DNA from: Pseudomonas sp.
GTDB lineage: Bacteria; Pseudomonadota; Gammaproteobacteria; Pseudomonadales; Pseudomonadaceae
Assembly (NCBI RefSeq): GCF_030698175.1
Contig: NZ_JAUYNT010000002.1
Span: 20,132-84,131, forward strand
DNA: 64,000 nt
Reading direction: 5' to 3'
The position numbers and the translations under genes were made by a program. The notes under the pieces are model-generated. The model saw only the letters and a program-made list of their open reading frames with translations. It made no database searches and was not told the origin of the DNA. Position 1 is the first letter of the stretch. The number at the start of each line of letters is the position of its first letter. Positions 20,640 to 30,453 of this stretch are shown in pieces.

Positions 20640-20688
20640 ATGGCCCGCCATCTCTGGCGGCCACCCTGCGGGCCGTCGCTGCGCGACG

Positions 20689-20716
20689 TGAAAAATCTCT
20701 CCTGGAGATTTTTTCG
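20689..20716 (+). terminator. hairpin before queE
   Basis: AAAAATCTC, loop TCCT, GGAGATTTTTT. It ends transcription ahead of the queE start. Confidence 0.75.
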
Positions 20717-20767
20717 TATACAATCCACGCCCCCCATTTTTCCTCTCAAGAGGCGCAACGGAGGCGG

Positions 20768-21448
20768 ATGGCCTGTGTCGCTGTCACGCCCGTGGCTGAT
20801 ATGCAAGAAACCCTGCGCATTACCGAAATTTTTTATTCGCTGCAGGGCGAAACGCGCACCGCCGGTTTACCGACTGTGTTCGTTCGCCTGACCGGCTGCC
20901 CGCTGCGTTGCCAGTACTGCGACACCGCCTACGCCTTCAGCGGTGGCGAGTTGCAATCGTTGGACGCCATCCTCGAACAAGTTGCCGGCTATAAGCCGCG
21001 CTACGTTTGTGTGACCGGCGGCGAGCCACTGGCTCAGCCCAATTGCATTCCTTTACTCAAGCAACTGTGCGACGCAGGTTACGAGGTCTCGCTGGAAACC
21101 AGCGGCGCGCTGGATATCGCGGCGGTCGATCCGCGGGTCAGTCGCGTGGTCGATCTGAAAACTCCAGGTTCGGCCGAGGTTGGTCGTAATCGCTACGACA
21201 ACATTGGCCACTTAACCGTGAATGATCAGGTCAAGTTTGTCATCTGCTCCCGTGAAGACTACGACTGGGCGGTTTCCAAGCTGATCGAATATCGCCTCGA
21301 GCAGCGTGCCGGCGAGGTGTTGTTCTCGCCGAGCCATCATCAGGTTGCCGCACGCACCTTGGCCGAGTGGATCATTGCCGACAACTTGCCGGTACGCCTG
21401 CAAATGCAGCTGCACAAAATTCTTTGGGATGACGCGCCGGGACACTGA
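20768..21448 (+). CDS. queE: 7-carboxy-7-deazaguanine synthase QueE
   Basis: Radical SAM enzyme of the queuosine/preQ0 pathway, converting 6-carboxytetrahydropterin to 7-carboxy-7-deazaguanine. The cluster motif is [17 protein letters not shown] (CxxxCxxC, about 40-50), followed by VTGGEPLAQ (SAM-binding GGE). The ATG at 20768 has GGAGG 3 nt upstream. Family members usually start at [18 protein letters not shown], which is the in-frame ATG at 20801 and has no ribosome site, so 226 or 215 residues are possible. queC follows 14 bp downstream. Confidence 0.95.
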   Translation: MACVAVTPVADMQETLRITEIFYSLQGETRTAGLPTVFVRLTGCPLRCQYCDTAYAFSGGELQSLDAILEQVAGYKPRYVCVTGGEPLAQPNCIPLLKQLCDAGYEVSLETSGALDIAAVDPRVSRVVDLKTPGSAEVGRNRYDNIGHLTVNDQVKFVICSREDYDWAVSKLIEYRLEQRAGEVLFSPSHHQVAARTLAEWIIADNLPVRLQMQLHKILWDDAPGH

Positions 21449-21462
21449 GGCGGGAGACGAAT

Positions 21463-22137
21463 ATGACAGATAAAAAAGCGGTAATTCTGCTCTCCGGCGG
21501 CCTCGATTCCGCCACCGTAGTGGCCATGGCGCGCGCCGACGGTTATGCCTGCTACACCATGAGTTTCGACTATGGCCAACGCCATCGCTCTGAACTGCAG
21601 GCCGCCGAGTTGGTGGCCAAGCAGTTGGGGGTGGTCGAGCACAAAGTCATCGGCATGAACCTCAATGGTATCGGCGGCTCGGCGCTGACCGATGCCTCGA
21701 TTGCGGTGCCCGAGCACCTGGCCGAAGGGATTCCGGTCACCTATGTGCCGGCGCGCAATACCTTGTTTCTGTCCTTGGCCCTGGGTTGGGCCGAGGTGCT
21801 GGGCGCCCGCGACATCTTTATCGGGGTCAATGCGGTGGATTACTCCGGCTATCCGGATTGCCGTCCGGAATTTATTGCCGCCTTTGAAACCCTGGCCAAT
21901 CTGGCCACCAAGGCTGGGGTCGAAGGCCAAGGCTTTCGGATTCAGGCGCCACTGCAGGCCATGAGCAAGGGTGAGATCGTTCAGGCTGGGTTGCGTCTGG
22001 GCGTTGATTACGCCTTGACGGTGTCTTGTTATCAGGCCGATCAGCAGGGCCGTGCCTGTGGTAAGTGCGACAGTTGCCGGCTGCGCGCGGCAGGTTTTAG
22101 CCAGGCGGGCGTAGTAGATCCAACCCGTTATTTCTAA
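21463..22137 (+). CDS. queC: 7-cyano-7-deazaguanine synthase QueC
   Basis: 224-residue PP-loop ATPase that turns 7-carboxy-7-deazaguanine into preQ0. The PP-loop is [15 protein letters not shown] (about 9-23). C-terminal zinc ligands are in [21 protein letters not shown]. It directly follows queE, so queE-queC is a two-gene operon. Confidence 0.97.
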   Translation: MTDKKAVILLSGGLDSATVVAMARADGYACYTMSFDYGQRHRSELQAAELVAKQLGVVEHKVIGMNLNGIGGSALTDASIAVPEHLAEGIPVTYVPARNTLFLSLALGWAEVLGARDIFIGVNAVDYSGYPDCRPEFIAAFETLANLATKAGVEGQGFRIQAPLQAMSKGEIVQAGLRLGVDYALTVSCYQADQQGRACGKCDSCRLRAAGFSQAGVVDPTRYF

Positions 22138-22155
22138 AAGGTTACTTGCTTGTTA

Positions 22156-22183
22156 TTGATTTTGTTCAATAAATCAGTATTAT
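22156..22183 (+). promoter_or_regulatory. tRNA-Lys promoter
   Basis: TTGATT (22156-22161), 16-bp spacer, TATTAT (22178-22183). The predicted start is about 5 nt before the tRNA. Confidence 0.6.
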
Positions 22184-22194
22184 ACGCCCCCGAT

Positions 22195-22270
22195 GGGTCG
22201 TTAGCTCAGTTGGTAGAGCAGTTGGCTTTTAACCAATTGGTCGTAGGTTCGAATCCCACACGACCCACCA
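22195..22270 (+). tRNA. tRNA-Lys (anticodon TTT)
   Basis: 76 nt with CCA encoded. Acceptor GGGTCGT pairs with ACGACCC. The D arm is GCTCAGTTGGTAGAGC and the anticodon loop CTTTTAA has TTT at 22228-22230. The T arm is present (GTAGGTTCGAATCCCAC). Confidence 0.97.
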
Positions 22271-22350
22271 TCATTTTCAATATGTAATCGTCTAGCGATT
22301 AGTTACACGCCATACGATTGCAGCATGCGCCGGCTTGCCGTTGCATAAAT

Positions 22351-22427
22351 CGGGGTATAGCGCAGTCCGGTAGCGCGCCTGCTTTGGGAGCAGGATGTCA
22401 GGAGTTCGAATCCCCTTACCCCGACCA
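22351..22427 (+). tRNA. tRNA-Pro (anticodon TGG)
   Basis: 77 nt with CCA encoded. Acceptor CGGGGTA pairs with TACCCCG. The anticodon stem-loop CCTGCTTTGGGAGCAGG has TGG at 22385-22387. The T arm is AGGAGTTCGAATCCCCT. It lies 80 bp after tRNA-Lys and is probably co-transcribed. Confidence 0.97.
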
Positions 22428-22438
22428 TATATCAAGTC

Positions 22439-22464
22439 AAAGGCGCCCTAGGGCGCTTTTTTCG
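22439..22464 (+). terminator. terminator of the tRNA-Lys-tRNA-Pro unit
   Basis: AAAGGCGCCCTAGGGCGCTTTTTT hairpin. Confidence 0.9.
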
Positions 22465-22611
22465 TTTCTGGCTCGACAGAACGCTTTTCTCATCCTGGGT
22501 GGCTCTGGTTGTATCGCACAGACGCTAGTGGAAGTGTTTAGCCGGTGCGGTTGCACGGCTCGCGGCTGGTATACTTGGCAGTCGCGCCCCACGCTTACAG
22601 GTCCAAAGAAC

Positions 22612-23670
22612 ATGACGCAGATTGCCGAACGCCTGCTTGTTCAAGCTCATCTCGATGCCCAGCAACCCAAGCCTTTGACTGCTGCTGAAGAAGCGCATTA
22701 TCGCGCCGCCATTGCGGCCGAGCTGAAGGCCCAGAATGCCGTGCTGGTGGCGCATTATTATTGCGATCCGGTGATTCAGGCCTTGGCCGAAGAAACCGGT
22801 GGTTGCGTGTCCGACTCGCTGGAGATGGCTCGCTTTGGTAGCCAAAGCTCAGCGCAGACTGTGCTGGTGGCCGGCGTTAAGTTTATGGGCGAGACGGCGA
22901 AGATCCTTAACCCGGAAAAACGCATCCTGATGCCGACTCTGGAGGCGACCTGCTCCCTGGACCTGGGTTGCCCGGTCGAGGAATTCGCGGCTTTTTGCGA
23001 TCAGCATCCTGAGCGCACCGTGGTGGTCTACGCCAACACCTCGGCGGCGGTCAAAGCTCGCGCCGATTGGGTGGTGACCTCCAGCTGCGCGCTGGAAATC
23101 GTCGAAAGCCTGATGGATAACGGCGAGAAAATCATCTGGGCGCCAGACAAGCATCTGGGTCGCTATATCCAAAAGCAAACCGGCGCCGACATGCTGCTCT
23201 GGGACGGTGCCTGCATCGTCCACGAAGAGTTCAAGGCCAAGCAGCTGCAAGACATGAAGGCGCTGTACCCGGAGGCGGCGATTCTGGTGCACCCGGAGTC
23301 GCCCGAGGCGGTGATTGATCTGGCTGATGCGGTGGGTTCCACCAGTCAGCTGATCAAGGCGGCGCAAACCCTGCCGAATAAGACCTTTATCGTCGCCACC
23401 GACCGCGGCATCTTCTACAAGATGCAGCAGTTGTGTCCGGACAAGGTCTTTATCGAGGCACCTACCGCCGGTAATGGCGCGGCGTGCCGCAGTTGCGCGC
23501 ACTGCCCTTGGATGGCGATGAACACCCTGGAGCGCACCCTGCAGTGCCTGCGCGAGGGCAGTAACGAGATTCTGGTTGACCCGGCCTTGATACCGCGGGC
23601 GGTGCAGCCGCTCAAGCGGATGTTGGATTTCACCCAGGCCGCGCGGTTGCAGTCGTTGGGTAACGCTTAG
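22612..23670 (+). CDS. nadA: quinolinate synthase
   Basis: 352 residues from ATG 22612 ([11 protein letters not shown]). The open frame extends upstream through tRNA-Pro but that part is not coding. The 4Fe-4S enzyme condenses iminoaspartate with dihydroxyacetone phosphate in NAD synthesis. Cluster cysteines lie in [26 protein letters not shown] and [15 protein letters not shown]; substrate-site [10 protein letters not shown] is near residue 44. Followed by a bidirectional terminator. Confidence 0.97.
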   Translation: MTQIAERLLVQAHLDAQQPKPLTAAEEAHYRAAIAAELKAQNAVLVAHYYCDPVIQALAEETGGCVSDSLEMARFGSQSSAQTVLVAGVKFMGETAKILNPEKRILMPTLEATCSLDLGCPVEEFAAFCDQHPERTVVVYANTSAAVKARADWVVTSSCALEIVESLMDNGEKIIWAPDKHLGRYIQKQTGADMLLWDGACIVHEEFKAKQLQDMKALYPEAAILVHPESPEAVIDLADAVGSTSQLIKAAQTLPNKTFIVATDRGIFYKMQQLCPDKVFIEAPTAGNGAACRSCAHCPWMAMNTLERTLQCLREGSNEILVDPALIPRAVQPLKRMLDFTQAARLQSLGNA

Positions 23671-23686
23671 GGTCATCTCGCTCAGG

Positions 23687-23722
23687 CAATAAAAAACCGG
23701 TTTTTTGGCCGGTTTTTTATTG
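23687..23722 (+). terminator. bidirectional terminator between nadA and bepA
   Basis: Near-perfect palindrome: CAATAAAAAACCGG, then TTTTTTGGCCGG and TTTTTTATTG. Confidence 0.9.
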
Positions 23723-23745
23723 CGCGTCTAATGCTCGATAGAGCT

Positions 23746-25179
23746 TCAGCGCAGCATTTGCTTAACCATTTGCTGCTCTTGGATAAAAATCTGCTGGCGG
23801 GCGTCAATTCGCGAGGCCAGCTGGAAGTTGTTGCTGGCGCGGCGCTTGGCCAACTCTAACTGCTGGATGGCCTGGTCGAAGTCGCCGACCAATGCAAAGT
23901 ACTCGCCGCGCGCCTGGTGCAAGCCAATGATATTGCCGGACAGGCCACGGGTTTCCGCCACCTGATACCAGATGTCCGGATCGTAGGGGCGCTCCTTCAC
24001 CAGCATGTCGAGAATTTTCTCGGCTTCGGCTGCGCGGTTTTGCTTGAGCAGCAGATCAACCTGGCTTTGATTGAGCGGGTAATCCTTGGGGTAGAGCTTG
24101 AGCAGCCGTTGGACTCGCTCTTGGGCTTCTTTGAGGCGATTGGCGGTGGTGTCCAGCTCAATCAGTACCAGATTGTAGACCAGCTCATTCGGCGCTTTGT
24201 CTAGCAGGGGTTTTAGGCTCTCCCGGGCTTCATCCAGCAGGCCGCCTTTAAGCTGCGCCAAGGTCAGGCCGTAACGGGCGATATCCTGCTTGGGGCTTTC
24301 ATCGAGAATGCTGCGATAACGCTTGGCGGCCAGCCCTGGGGTTTCTTCGAAAGCAATTTGCACCCGCACGCGCATCATTTGATAGCGCAGGCTGTCTTCG
24401 ATGCCGGCGGCTGGGAACTGTTCGGCGCGGTTGCGGGTGTCGGCAATGCGCGACTCGCTCACCGGGTGACTGAGCAGAAATTCCGGTGGCTTGCGGTCGT
24501 AGCGGTACTGGCGCATCAGGCGCTCGAACATGCTGGGCATGGCGCGCGGGTCGTAACCGGCTTTTTCCAGGTTAAGAATGCCGATGCGGTCGGCTTCTTG
24601 CTCGTTTTGCCGGGAGAAGCGTTGCCGCTCTTGCATGGCCGCCGCTTGGGTGCCGATTATTGCGGCCATGCCGGCATCGCCAGCGCCGGCAGCGGCGGCG
24701 ATGATGCCACCCAGCAGGGCGGCCATCATTGGCAGCTGCATGCGTTGCTGGGCTTCTTGGCCGCGGGCAAAGTGGCGTTGGGATAAGTGGGCTAATTCGT
24801 GAGCCATTACCGAGGCGTATTCGGCTTCGGTTTGCGCATACAGAAACAGGCCGCCGTTGACCCCGATAATGCCGCCTGGTGCGGCGAAGGCGTTCAGCTG
24901 TGAGCTTTTGATCAGCACAAACTCTAAGCGTCGGTCTTGGACTTGGCTGGTTTCAACCAGTCGATACACGCTGTTTTCGACAAAGCTCTTGAGCTGCGGA
25001 TCGTTAAGCTGTGCCACCTGGCCGCGCAATAAACTTAACCAGGCGCGGCCGAGCAGGTGCTCTTGCTGGGGGGAGACCACCGAGGAGCTGGAGTCGCCGA
25101 GCGAGGGCAGATCGCTGGCAATCCCTGGAGTGGCGAGCAGGCAGGCCAGTGTCAGCAGCGTGGGGCGCAAAAAATTCAT
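23746..25179 (-). CDS. bepA: periplasmic M48 metalloprotease/chaperone with TPRs (BepA-like)
   Basis: 477 residues from ATG 25179, which starts a signal peptide (MNFLRPTLLTLACLLATPGIAS); the longer frame to 25251 is not needed. The zinc motif VMAHELAHLSQRH (HExxH) is near 130 and the third ligand is in NEQEADRIG. C-terminal TPRs span about 290-470. E. coli BepA degrades or helps assemble outer membrane proteins such as LptD. It is convergent with nadA and divergent from the TusA-like gene. Confidence 0.92.
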   Translation of the reverse strand: MNFLRPTLLTLACLLATPGIASDLPSLGDSSSSVVSPQQEHLLGRAWLSLLRGQVAQLNDPQLKSFVENSVYRLVETSQVQDRRLEFVLIKSSQLNAFAAPGGIIGVNGGLFLYAQTEAEYASVMAHELAHLSQRHFARGQEAQQRMQLPMMAALLGGIIAAAAGAGDAGMAAIIGTQAAAMQERQRFSRQNEQEADRIGILNLEKAGYDPRAMPSMFERLMRQYRYDRKPPEFLLSHPVSESRIADTRNRAEQFPAAGIEDSLRYQMMRVRVQIAFEETPGLAAKRYRSILDESPKQDIARYGLTLAQLKGGLLDEARESLKPLLDKAPNELVYNLVLIELDTTANRLKEAQERVQRLLKLYPKDYPLNQSQVDLLLKQNRAAEAEKILDMLVKERPYDPDIWYQVAETRGLSGNIIGLHQARGEYFALVGDFDQAIQQLELAKRRASNNFQLASRIDARQQIFIQEQQMVKQMLR

Positions 25180-25284
25180 GCACAGAGCTCTTGGCGATAA
25201 AGACGCTACTGTAGCCGTCTGCTTGGGTGGCTGGCCAGAGCTGCGCGGCATCGCTATCCTGCGGGCCCATGAAAAGGTGCTGGT

Positions 25285-25536
25285 ATGACTGACGAATTTG
25301 ATGAGTTAACGGCCTGCGCGGGCGAAGTGGATGCCAGCGGCTTGAGCTGCCCATTGCCGCTGCTGAAGGCCAAACTGGCCCTGAATGGCTTGGCCAGCGG
25401 TGAGCTACTGAAAGTGACGGCCACCGATGCCGGCTCGCAACGAGACTTTCGCGCCTTCGCCCGCCTAGCCGGACATGAGTTGCTGCACGAAGATGAAGCG
25501 GACGGGGTGTATCGCTACTGGCTGCGCAAAGCCTGA
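25285..25536 (+). CDS. TusA-family sulfur carrier (PA1006-like)
   Basis: 83 residues with the TusA motif DASGLSCPLPLLKAK (active Cys near 22, CPxP). The P. aeruginosa gene at this place (PA1006) is reported to carry a persulfide needed for molybdenum homeostasis and nitrate respiration. That fits the denitrifying lifestyle seen at 30-60 kb, although no nitrate reductase is in the window. The divergent promoter region shared with bepA is about 105 bp. Confidence 0.88.
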   Translation: MTDEFDELTACAGEVDASGLSCPLPLLKAKLALNGLASGELLKVTATDAGSQRDFRAFARLAGHELLHEDEADGVYRYWLRKA

Positions 25537-25566
25537 GGGATAATTGCCCGCTGGTTGGTTGGACTT

Positions 25567-25632
25567 GTAGGGTGGGCTTCAGCCCACCGCCGCAGAACGT
25601 CGCAATTTTGGTGGGCTAAAAGCCCACCCTAC
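25567..25632. repeat. GTAGGGTGGGCT palindromic repeat
   Basis: GTAGGGTGGGCT...AGCCCACCCTAC inverted ends with inner TTCAGCCCACC / GGTGGGCTAAA. It is the only left-half relative of the GTAGGGTGGGTTA repeats at 41.6, 43.5 and 59.7 kb. Confidence 0.8.
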
Positions 25633-25665
25633 GCCCAGATCCTCTCCCGGCAATCCAGTCGGCCC

Positions 25666-26139
25666 TTAGCGCTGCTGCAGCGCCTGCGCCGCCGCCAGCA
25701 CGGCGTCGACATGCCCTGGCACTTTAACGCCACGCCATTCTTGGCGCAGTACGCCGTGCTGATCGAGCAAAAAAGTGCTGCGCTCGATGCCGAGGTATTC
25801 CTTGCCGTAGAGCTTTTTCAGCTTGATCACCTCAAACAGCTGGCATAAGGCTTCGTCGCCATCGCTGATCAGCTCGAAGGGGAACTGCTGCTTGCCCTTG
25901 AAGTTTTCGTGGGCCTTTAAGCTGTCGCGTGACACGCCAAAAATCTGCGTATTGGCCGCCTGAAATTCGGCATAACGGTCGCGAAAGCCTTGGCCTTCGG
26001 TGGTGCAGCCCGGTGTGCTGTCTTTGGGGTAGAAGTAAATCACCACCTGCTGACCCTGCAGCGCGCTCAGCGAAATCTGCTGGCCGCTGGTGGCTTGGGC
26101 CTGGAAGTCAGTAATCGGCTGGTCGAGTGCAACGGCCAT
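25666..26139 (-). CDS. bcp: peroxiredoxin, BCP/PrxQ type
   Basis: 157-residue thioredoxin-fold peroxidase. The peroxidatic site is YFYPKDSTPGCTTEGQGF (Cys near 48). The second Cys five residues downstream in E. coli Bcp is absent (G here), so it looks like a 1-Cys form or one using another resolving thiol. It reduces peroxides in the cytoplasm. It is followed upstream by gcvR on the same strand after a 63-bp gap, as in P. aeruginosa. Confidence 0.94.
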   Translation of the reverse strand: MAVALDQPITDFQAQATSGQQISLSALQGQQVVIYFYPKDSTPGCTTEGQGFRDRYAEFQAANTQIFGVSRDSLKAHENFKGKQQFPFELISDGDEALCQLFEVIKLKKLYGKEYLGIERSTFLLDQHGVLRQEWRGVKVPGHVDAVLAAAQALQQR

Positions 26140-26202
26140 CTGGAGCTCCGTAGAATCTGTTCAACGCCGCATGAGCAAGCGCAGTAAGTATTGAGCGGGT
26201 TC

Positions 26203-26760
26203 TTATGGATTTTGCGGGCGCCAAGGCTCGATCAGCGAATCCAGATTCAACGCATCGGAGAAATCCAGGAACTGATCGCGCAGCCAGCTGATCTGCGTGC
26301 CGGCTGGCAGCGTCACGGTCAGGGTGGCGTTGAGCATGGTGCCGCCGGTTTGTGGCGCCAGGTAGGTTTCGCAGGTCATCGATTCGAGCTCAACCTTATG
26401 GTCGATAAAGAACTGGCACAGCTCGTTGAGGATGTCCGGGCGATACACCGAACTGACGTAAGCCACGTAGGGCAGCGCTTGCGGGCGCACCTCTTGGGCG
26501 GCGCTACGGGTCACGCTGATAATAAAGTCGTGCTTCTTGGCAAGGCCCGGCAAGCTGGTTTCTAGCCGTGCCAGAGCGTCCCAGCTACCGGCTAGTTGCA
26601 ATACCAAGGCGCTGTATTCGCCGTGTCGGCTTAGGCGGGTGCTGACCACGGAACAACGGTTTTCATGGCTGGCGCGGCTGAGAATGTTGGTCAACTCCAT
26701 GGAGTTGGTGCCAAGGGCGCTAATGACAAGAAATTGTTCGCGAGCGGTAGGGGTGGACAT
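26203..26760 (-). CDS. gcvR: glycine cleavage system regulator GcvR (ACT protein)
   Basis: 185 residues with two ACT domains (about 5-80 and 92-170): QFLVISALGTNSMELTNILSRASHENRCSVVSTRLSRHG, then AYVSSVYRPDILNELCQFF. In E. coli it binds glycine and restrains GcvA. It is divergent from dapA, as in other pseudomonads. Confidence 0.88.
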   Translation of the reverse strand: MSTPTAREQFLVISALGTNSMELTNILSRASHENRCSVVSTRLSRHGEYSALVLQLAGSWDALARLETSLPGLAKKHDFIISVTRSAAQEVRPQALPYVAYVSSVYRPDILNELCQFFIDHKVELESMTCETYLAPQTGGTMLNATLTVTLPAGTQISWLRDQFLDFSDALNLDSLIEPWRPQNP

Positions 26761-26990
26761 GCAGCATTCCTAAGACAAGTGAAGATTTGGCCGATGCCGG
26801 CAAACTGGCCTGCAGGTTAGCGAAAAGCAGCGGCGAGGGGAATGCTTGACTGCCGCTCGGTTGCGCTAAGTTGGGCTGGCGGCTGGATCGATTAAGCCGT
26901 GCTTGGCGCAAGACAGCCGAGTCCTTCGCTTGTGCAAGGAGGGTGGCGACAGTACCATTGCGCCTCTCTTTTTACGGCAGGAGCGGTGGC

Positions 26991-27869
26991 ATGATTGCGG
27001 GCAGTATGGTGGCATTGGTCACGCCAATGGATGCGCAGGGCGGCCTGGACTGGGACAGCCTGAGCAAACTGGTGGACTTCCACCTGCAAGAAGGCACCAA
27101 CGCCATCGTTGCCGTCGGTACCACTGGTGAGTCGGCGACCCTCGATGTGCATGAGCATGTTGAAGTCATTCGTCGGGTAGTTGCCCAGGTAAACGGCCGC
27201 ATTCCGGTCATCGCCGGCACCGGTGGTAACTCCACTCGTGAGTCGGTCGAACTGACCCGCGCCGCCAAAGAAGTCGGCGCCGACGCCTGCCTGCTGGTGA
27301 CCCCGTACTACAACAAGCCGACCCAGGAAGGCTTGTACCTGCATTTTCGGCATATCGCCGAATCCGTGGCCATACCGCAGATTCTTTACAACGTACCGGG
27401 CCGCACCGTCTGCGACATGCTGCCGGAAACCGTTGAGCGGCTATCGACGGTGCCGAACATTATCGGCATCAAAGAAGCCACCGGTGATCTGCAGCGCGCT
27501 CGGGAAGTGCTCGACCGCGTCAGCAAGGACTTCTTGGTCTATTCCGGTGACGACGCCACCGCCGTTGAGCTGATGCTGATGGGCGGCAAGGGCAATATCT
27601 CGGTTACCGCCAACGTCGCGCCACGCCTGATGAGTGAGCTGTGCGCCGCCGCCATGCGCGGTGATGCCGAGGTGGCCCGGGCCATTAACGACCGCCTGAT
27701 GCCGCTGCACAAGGCGCTGTTTATTGAGTCCAACCCGATTCCGGTGAAGTGGGCTTTGCATGAAATGGGCATGATGCCAGAGGGCATTCGCTTGCCGCTG
27801 ACGTGGCTCACCCCACGCTGTCAAGAACCGCTGCGTCTGGCTCTGCGCCAGACCGGCGTATTGGTTTAA
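26991..27869 (+). CDS. dapA: 4-hydroxy-tetrahydrodipicolinate synthase
   Basis: 292 residues from ATG 26991, with CAGGAG 9 nt upstream; the open frame extends to 26871 without support. First step of the lysine/DAP branch. TIM-barrel motifs are [10 protein letters not shown] (about 42-51), [11 protein letters not shown] (catalytic Tyr near 133) and [10 protein letters not shown] (Schiff-base Lys near 161). bamC follows 35 bp after the stop. Confidence 0.97.
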   Translation: MIAGSMVALVTPMDAQGGLDWDSLSKLVDFHLQEGTNAIVAVGTTGESATLDVHEHVEVIRRVVAQVNGRIPVIAGTGGNSTRESVELTRAAKEVGADACLLVTPYYNKPTQEGLYLHFRHIAESVAIPQILYNVPGRTVCDMLPETVERLSTVPNIIGIKEATGDLQRAREVLDRVSKDFLVYSGDDATAVELMLMGGKGNISVTANVAPRLMSELCAAAMRGDAEVARAINDRLMPLHKALFIESNPIPVKWALHEMGMMPEGIRLPLTWLTPRCQEPLRLALRQTGVLV

Positions 27870-27904
27870 TCGAGGAATTGCTTTTGTTTGAGGAATCGTT
27901 GCGC

Positions 27905-29035
27905 ATGAAGCGACTGGCCGGACTCTCCGTACTAGCTCTGATGATCTCCAGCACCAGCGGTTGTGGCTGGCTTTGGGGCGAGGACGGCTACTTCCGTGAT
28001 CGTGGCAATGATTACCTGGAAGCGCGGGAAACCGCGCCCATGCAATTGCCGGCCGGGGTTAAGGCCAAGCGTCTCGACCCGCTGCTGCCGATTCCGGGCA
28101 ATGTGGCCGGGGTGCGGGTCGCCGAAGGCGCTGCCGAGTTTGAAGTGCCGCGTCCGCCAGTGCTGAAAGATACCTTGGTCGCCAGCGACTTTAGCCTGCA
28201 AAAAAGTGGCGATTCGCGCTGGATAGTGGCTCAGCGCCCGCCCGCTGAAGTGTGGCCGGTGGCCCGCCAGTTCTTCGAAGATAACGGTTTTAAGGTGGTT
28301 GACGAGCGCCCGCAAACGGGCGAATTCAGCACCGCCTGGCAGCCGATTGAACAAATATCATCGACTTTGGCACGGCGCCTGAGCAGTCGTGTGGCCTTCT
28401 CCGAAGCCGGCGGCGAAACCCGCGTGCGGGTGCGGGTCGAACCTGGCGTGCAGCGCAATACCAGCGAAGTCTTTGTCGTGAGCGCTGAGCGCGCGGCAGG
28501 CAGCACCGCAGATCTGCCATGGCCGAGCACGACCGGTAATCCGGGTTTGGAAGCGGCGTTGCTGGATGAAATGCTGGCTAATCTGTCGCGCAGTGCCGAG
28601 CAGGGTGGTTCGGTGTCGTTGCTGGCCGGTCAATCCTTCGATACGCCAAGCCGCATCAGCATGATCGCCGACGGTAATGGCAACCCAATCCTTAGCCTTG
28701 GTGCCGACCTTGACCGCTCCTGGTCCAGTGTTGGCCGCTCGTTGGACTTGGCGCAAATCCATATCGACGACCTTAACCGCAGCCTCGGTGTGTACTACAT
28801 CAACCTCGATCCAAGAGCGGGTGCGGATAAAAAACCTGGAATGTTCTCCTGGTTGCCCTTCGTCGGCGGCGCGGCTGATCCGGCTGAAATTGAAGCCAGC
28901 GCCGAGCGTTACCAGGTGCGTTTGACCAAGGTGGGCGACAGCGTGCAAGTCTCGGTTGAGAAAGACGCCAACACCATCGCACCTGCCGATGTGGCGCGCA
29001 GCATCCTCGGCCGGATTCAAGAAAACCTCGGTTAA
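27905..29035 (+). CDS. bamC: outer membrane assembly lipoprotein BamC
   Basis: 376 residues from ATG 27905. Lipobox ISSTSGC (Cys near 20), then an unstructured N-terminal stretch with RGNDYLEAR, which in BamC binds BamD. Two helix-grip domains follow (about 95-220 and 235-370). Component of the BAM complex at the outer membrane. It is cotranscribed after dapA, a conserved pairing. Confidence 0.93.
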   Translation: MKRLAGLSVLALMISSTSGCGWLWGEDGYFRDRGNDYLEARETAPMQLPAGVKAKRLDPLLPIPGNVAGVRVAEGAAEFEVPRPPVLKDTLVASDFSLQKSGDSRWIVAQRPPAEVWPVARQFFEDNGFKVVDERPQTGEFSTAWQPIEQISSTLARRLSSRVAFSEAGGETRVRVRVEPGVQRNTSEVFVVSAERAAGSTADLPWPSTTGNPGLEAALLDEMLANLSRSAEQGGSVSLLAGQSFDTPSRISMIADGNGNPILSLGADLDRSWSSVGRSLDLAQIHIDDLNRSLGVYYINLDPRAGADKKPGMFSWLPFVGGAADPAEIEASAERYQVRLTKVGDSVQVSVEKDANTIAPADVARSILGRIQENLG

Positions 29036-29095
29036 CCAGCCTGGCGCGGCGCAGTTGTCGCGCCCAGTGAAGGTTTAATTGAGTCAGCAAGCAAT

Positions 29096-29125
29096 AGGCG
29101 AAACCCTCGGGTTTCGCCTGTTTCG
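29096..29125 (+). terminator. dapA-bamC terminator
   Basis: AGGCGAAACCCTCGGGTTTCGCCT hairpin followed by a weak T-rich tail. Confidence 0.65.
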
Positions 29126-29149
29126 TTAGATAGCAGCGGAATTTGACCC

Positions 29150-30019
29150 ATGACCAGCCCGACCTCCCTAAGTCTGAAGAAAATCTACTCCGGCAAGGTG
29201 CGCGATCTGTACGAAATCGACGCCCAGCGCATGCTGATTGTGGCCACCGACAGATTGTCGGCTTTCGATGTGATCCTCAACGAGCCGATTCCGGAGAAGG
29301 GCAAAATCCTCACCGCCATCTCCAATTTCTGGTTCGCCAAGCTGGCCGATCTGGTGCCTAACCACTTCACCGGCGACAAGGTTGAAGACGTGGTCAGCGC
29401 CGCCGAGTTGCCCCTAGTCGAAGGTCGCGCCGTGGTCGCCAAGCGTTTGCAGCCAGTGGCCGTCGAGGCGATTGTGCGCGGCTACATCGTCGGTTCGGGC
29501 TGGAAGGAATACCAAAAAAGCGGCACCGTCTGCGGCATCCAATTGCCGGCGGGCTTGAAAGAAGCGGCCAAGTTGCCGCAGCCGATCTTTACCCCCTCGA
29601 CCAAGGCCGCAGTCGGTGATCACGACGAGAACATCTCCTTTGCCCAGTGCGAGGCGATCATCGGTAGCGAGCTGGCCGCCAAGGTCCGTGATACCTCGAT
29701 TGCCCTGTACAGCGCTGCCGTCGAGTACGCGGCCACGCGCGGCATCATTATCGCCGACACCAAGTTCGAATTCGGTCTGGATGAGCACGGCACCCTGACC
29801 CTGATGGACGAGGCACTGACTCCGGATTCCAGCCGCTTCTGGCCGGCCGACAGCTACGCCGAAGGCAGCAACCCGCCGAGCTTCGACAAGCAGTTCGTGC
29901 GCGACTGGCTGGAGTCCACCGGCTGGAACAAAGAGCCGCCGGCGCCCGCCGTACCCGCCGATGTCGCGCAGAAAACCGCCGACAAATACCGCGAGGCCCT
30001 GACCCGCTTAATGGGTTAA
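29150..30019 (+). CDS. purC: SAICAR synthetase, long form
   Basis: 289 residues. Purine synthesis step joining aspartate to CAIR. It has family motifs [12 protein letters not shown] (about 12-23), [42 protein letters not shown] and [12 protein letters not shown]. The length and sequence are those of the long ADE1-like form found in beta-proteobacteria and fungi. The 236-residue form with RGKAKSVY that E. coli and P. aeruginosa carry, in the latter at this same place, is not seen. Function is secure; the subtype is noteworthy. Confidence 0.96.
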   Translation: MTSPTSLSLKKIYSGKVRDLYEIDAQRMLIVATDRLSAFDVILNEPIPEKGKILTAISNFWFAKLADLVPNHFTGDKVEDVVSAAELPLVEGRAVVAKRLQPVAVEAIVRGYIVGSGWKEYQKSGTVCGIQLPAGLKEAAKLPQPIFTPSTKAAVGDHDENISFAQCEAIIGSELAAKVRDTSIALYSAAVEYAATRGIIIADTKFEFGLDEHGTLTLMDEALTPDSSRFWPADSYAEGSNPPSFDKQFVRDWLESTGWNKEPPAPAVPADVAQKTADKYREALTRLMG

Positions 30020-30040
30020 CCGCCAACAGCGGTACACAAC

Positions 30041-30075
30041 AAAGGGCAGCTGCGGCTGCCCTTTGGCGTTTTAAG
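30041..30075 (+). terminator. purC terminator
   Basis: AAAGGGCAGC / GCTGCCCTTT stem, then GGCGTTTT. Confidence 0.8.
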
Positions 30076-30192
30076 CGGGCGAGTTGACCCGCAACAATTC
30101 AGGTTGTTTTCGCCAAGCAATTGATATCAGAAGAAAACTCCGGCAAAAGGGCTTTCGTCTGCACCCTGCGAGCTGTTATCATGCGCGCCGCT

Positions 30193-30282
30193 GGAGAGAT
30201 GCCGGAGTGGCCGAACGGGACGGATTCGAAATCCGTTGTACTGGCGACAGTACCTAGGGTTCAAATCCCTATCTCTCCGCCA
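30193..30282 (+). tRNA. tRNA-Ser (anticodon CGA)
   Basis: 90 nt class II tRNA with CCA encoded. Acceptor GGAGAGA pairs with TCTCTCC. The anticodon stem-loop CGGATTCGAAATCCG has CGA at 30227-30229. It has a long variable arm (TACTGGCGACAGTA) and a T arm GGGTTCAAATCCC. Reads UCG. Confidence 0.97.
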
Positions 30283-30292
30283 CTAATCATAC

Positions 30293-30331
30293 AAAAACCC
30301 CTGAAGCTTTCGAGCTTCAGGGGTTTTTGCG
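30293..30331 (+). terminator. tRNA-Ser terminator
   Basis: AAAAACCCCTGAAGC / GCTTCAGGGGTTTTT hairpin. Confidence 0.92.
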
Positions 30332-30453
30332 TTATGGGGCCTTCGGGCGGTTGCGTGTTCGGGGCGGAGCCGGGCGAGCTAAAGCGCGGCCTTTAGTGAC
30401 TGGCTGCTGGTAGCATGAGCGACTGCAGCTATTTCACGCTTTGAGGGATTGAG

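Noticed and set aside
22318..22611. Open frame extending nadA upstream by about 98 codons
   Set aside because: It runs through tRNA-Pro and its terminator; ATG 22612 gives the standard 352-residue enzyme.
30084..30097. TTGAC-CCGC-AACAA as an FNR box for hemN
   Set aside because: One half-site is imperfect and tRNA-Ser with a strong terminator lies between it and hemN.
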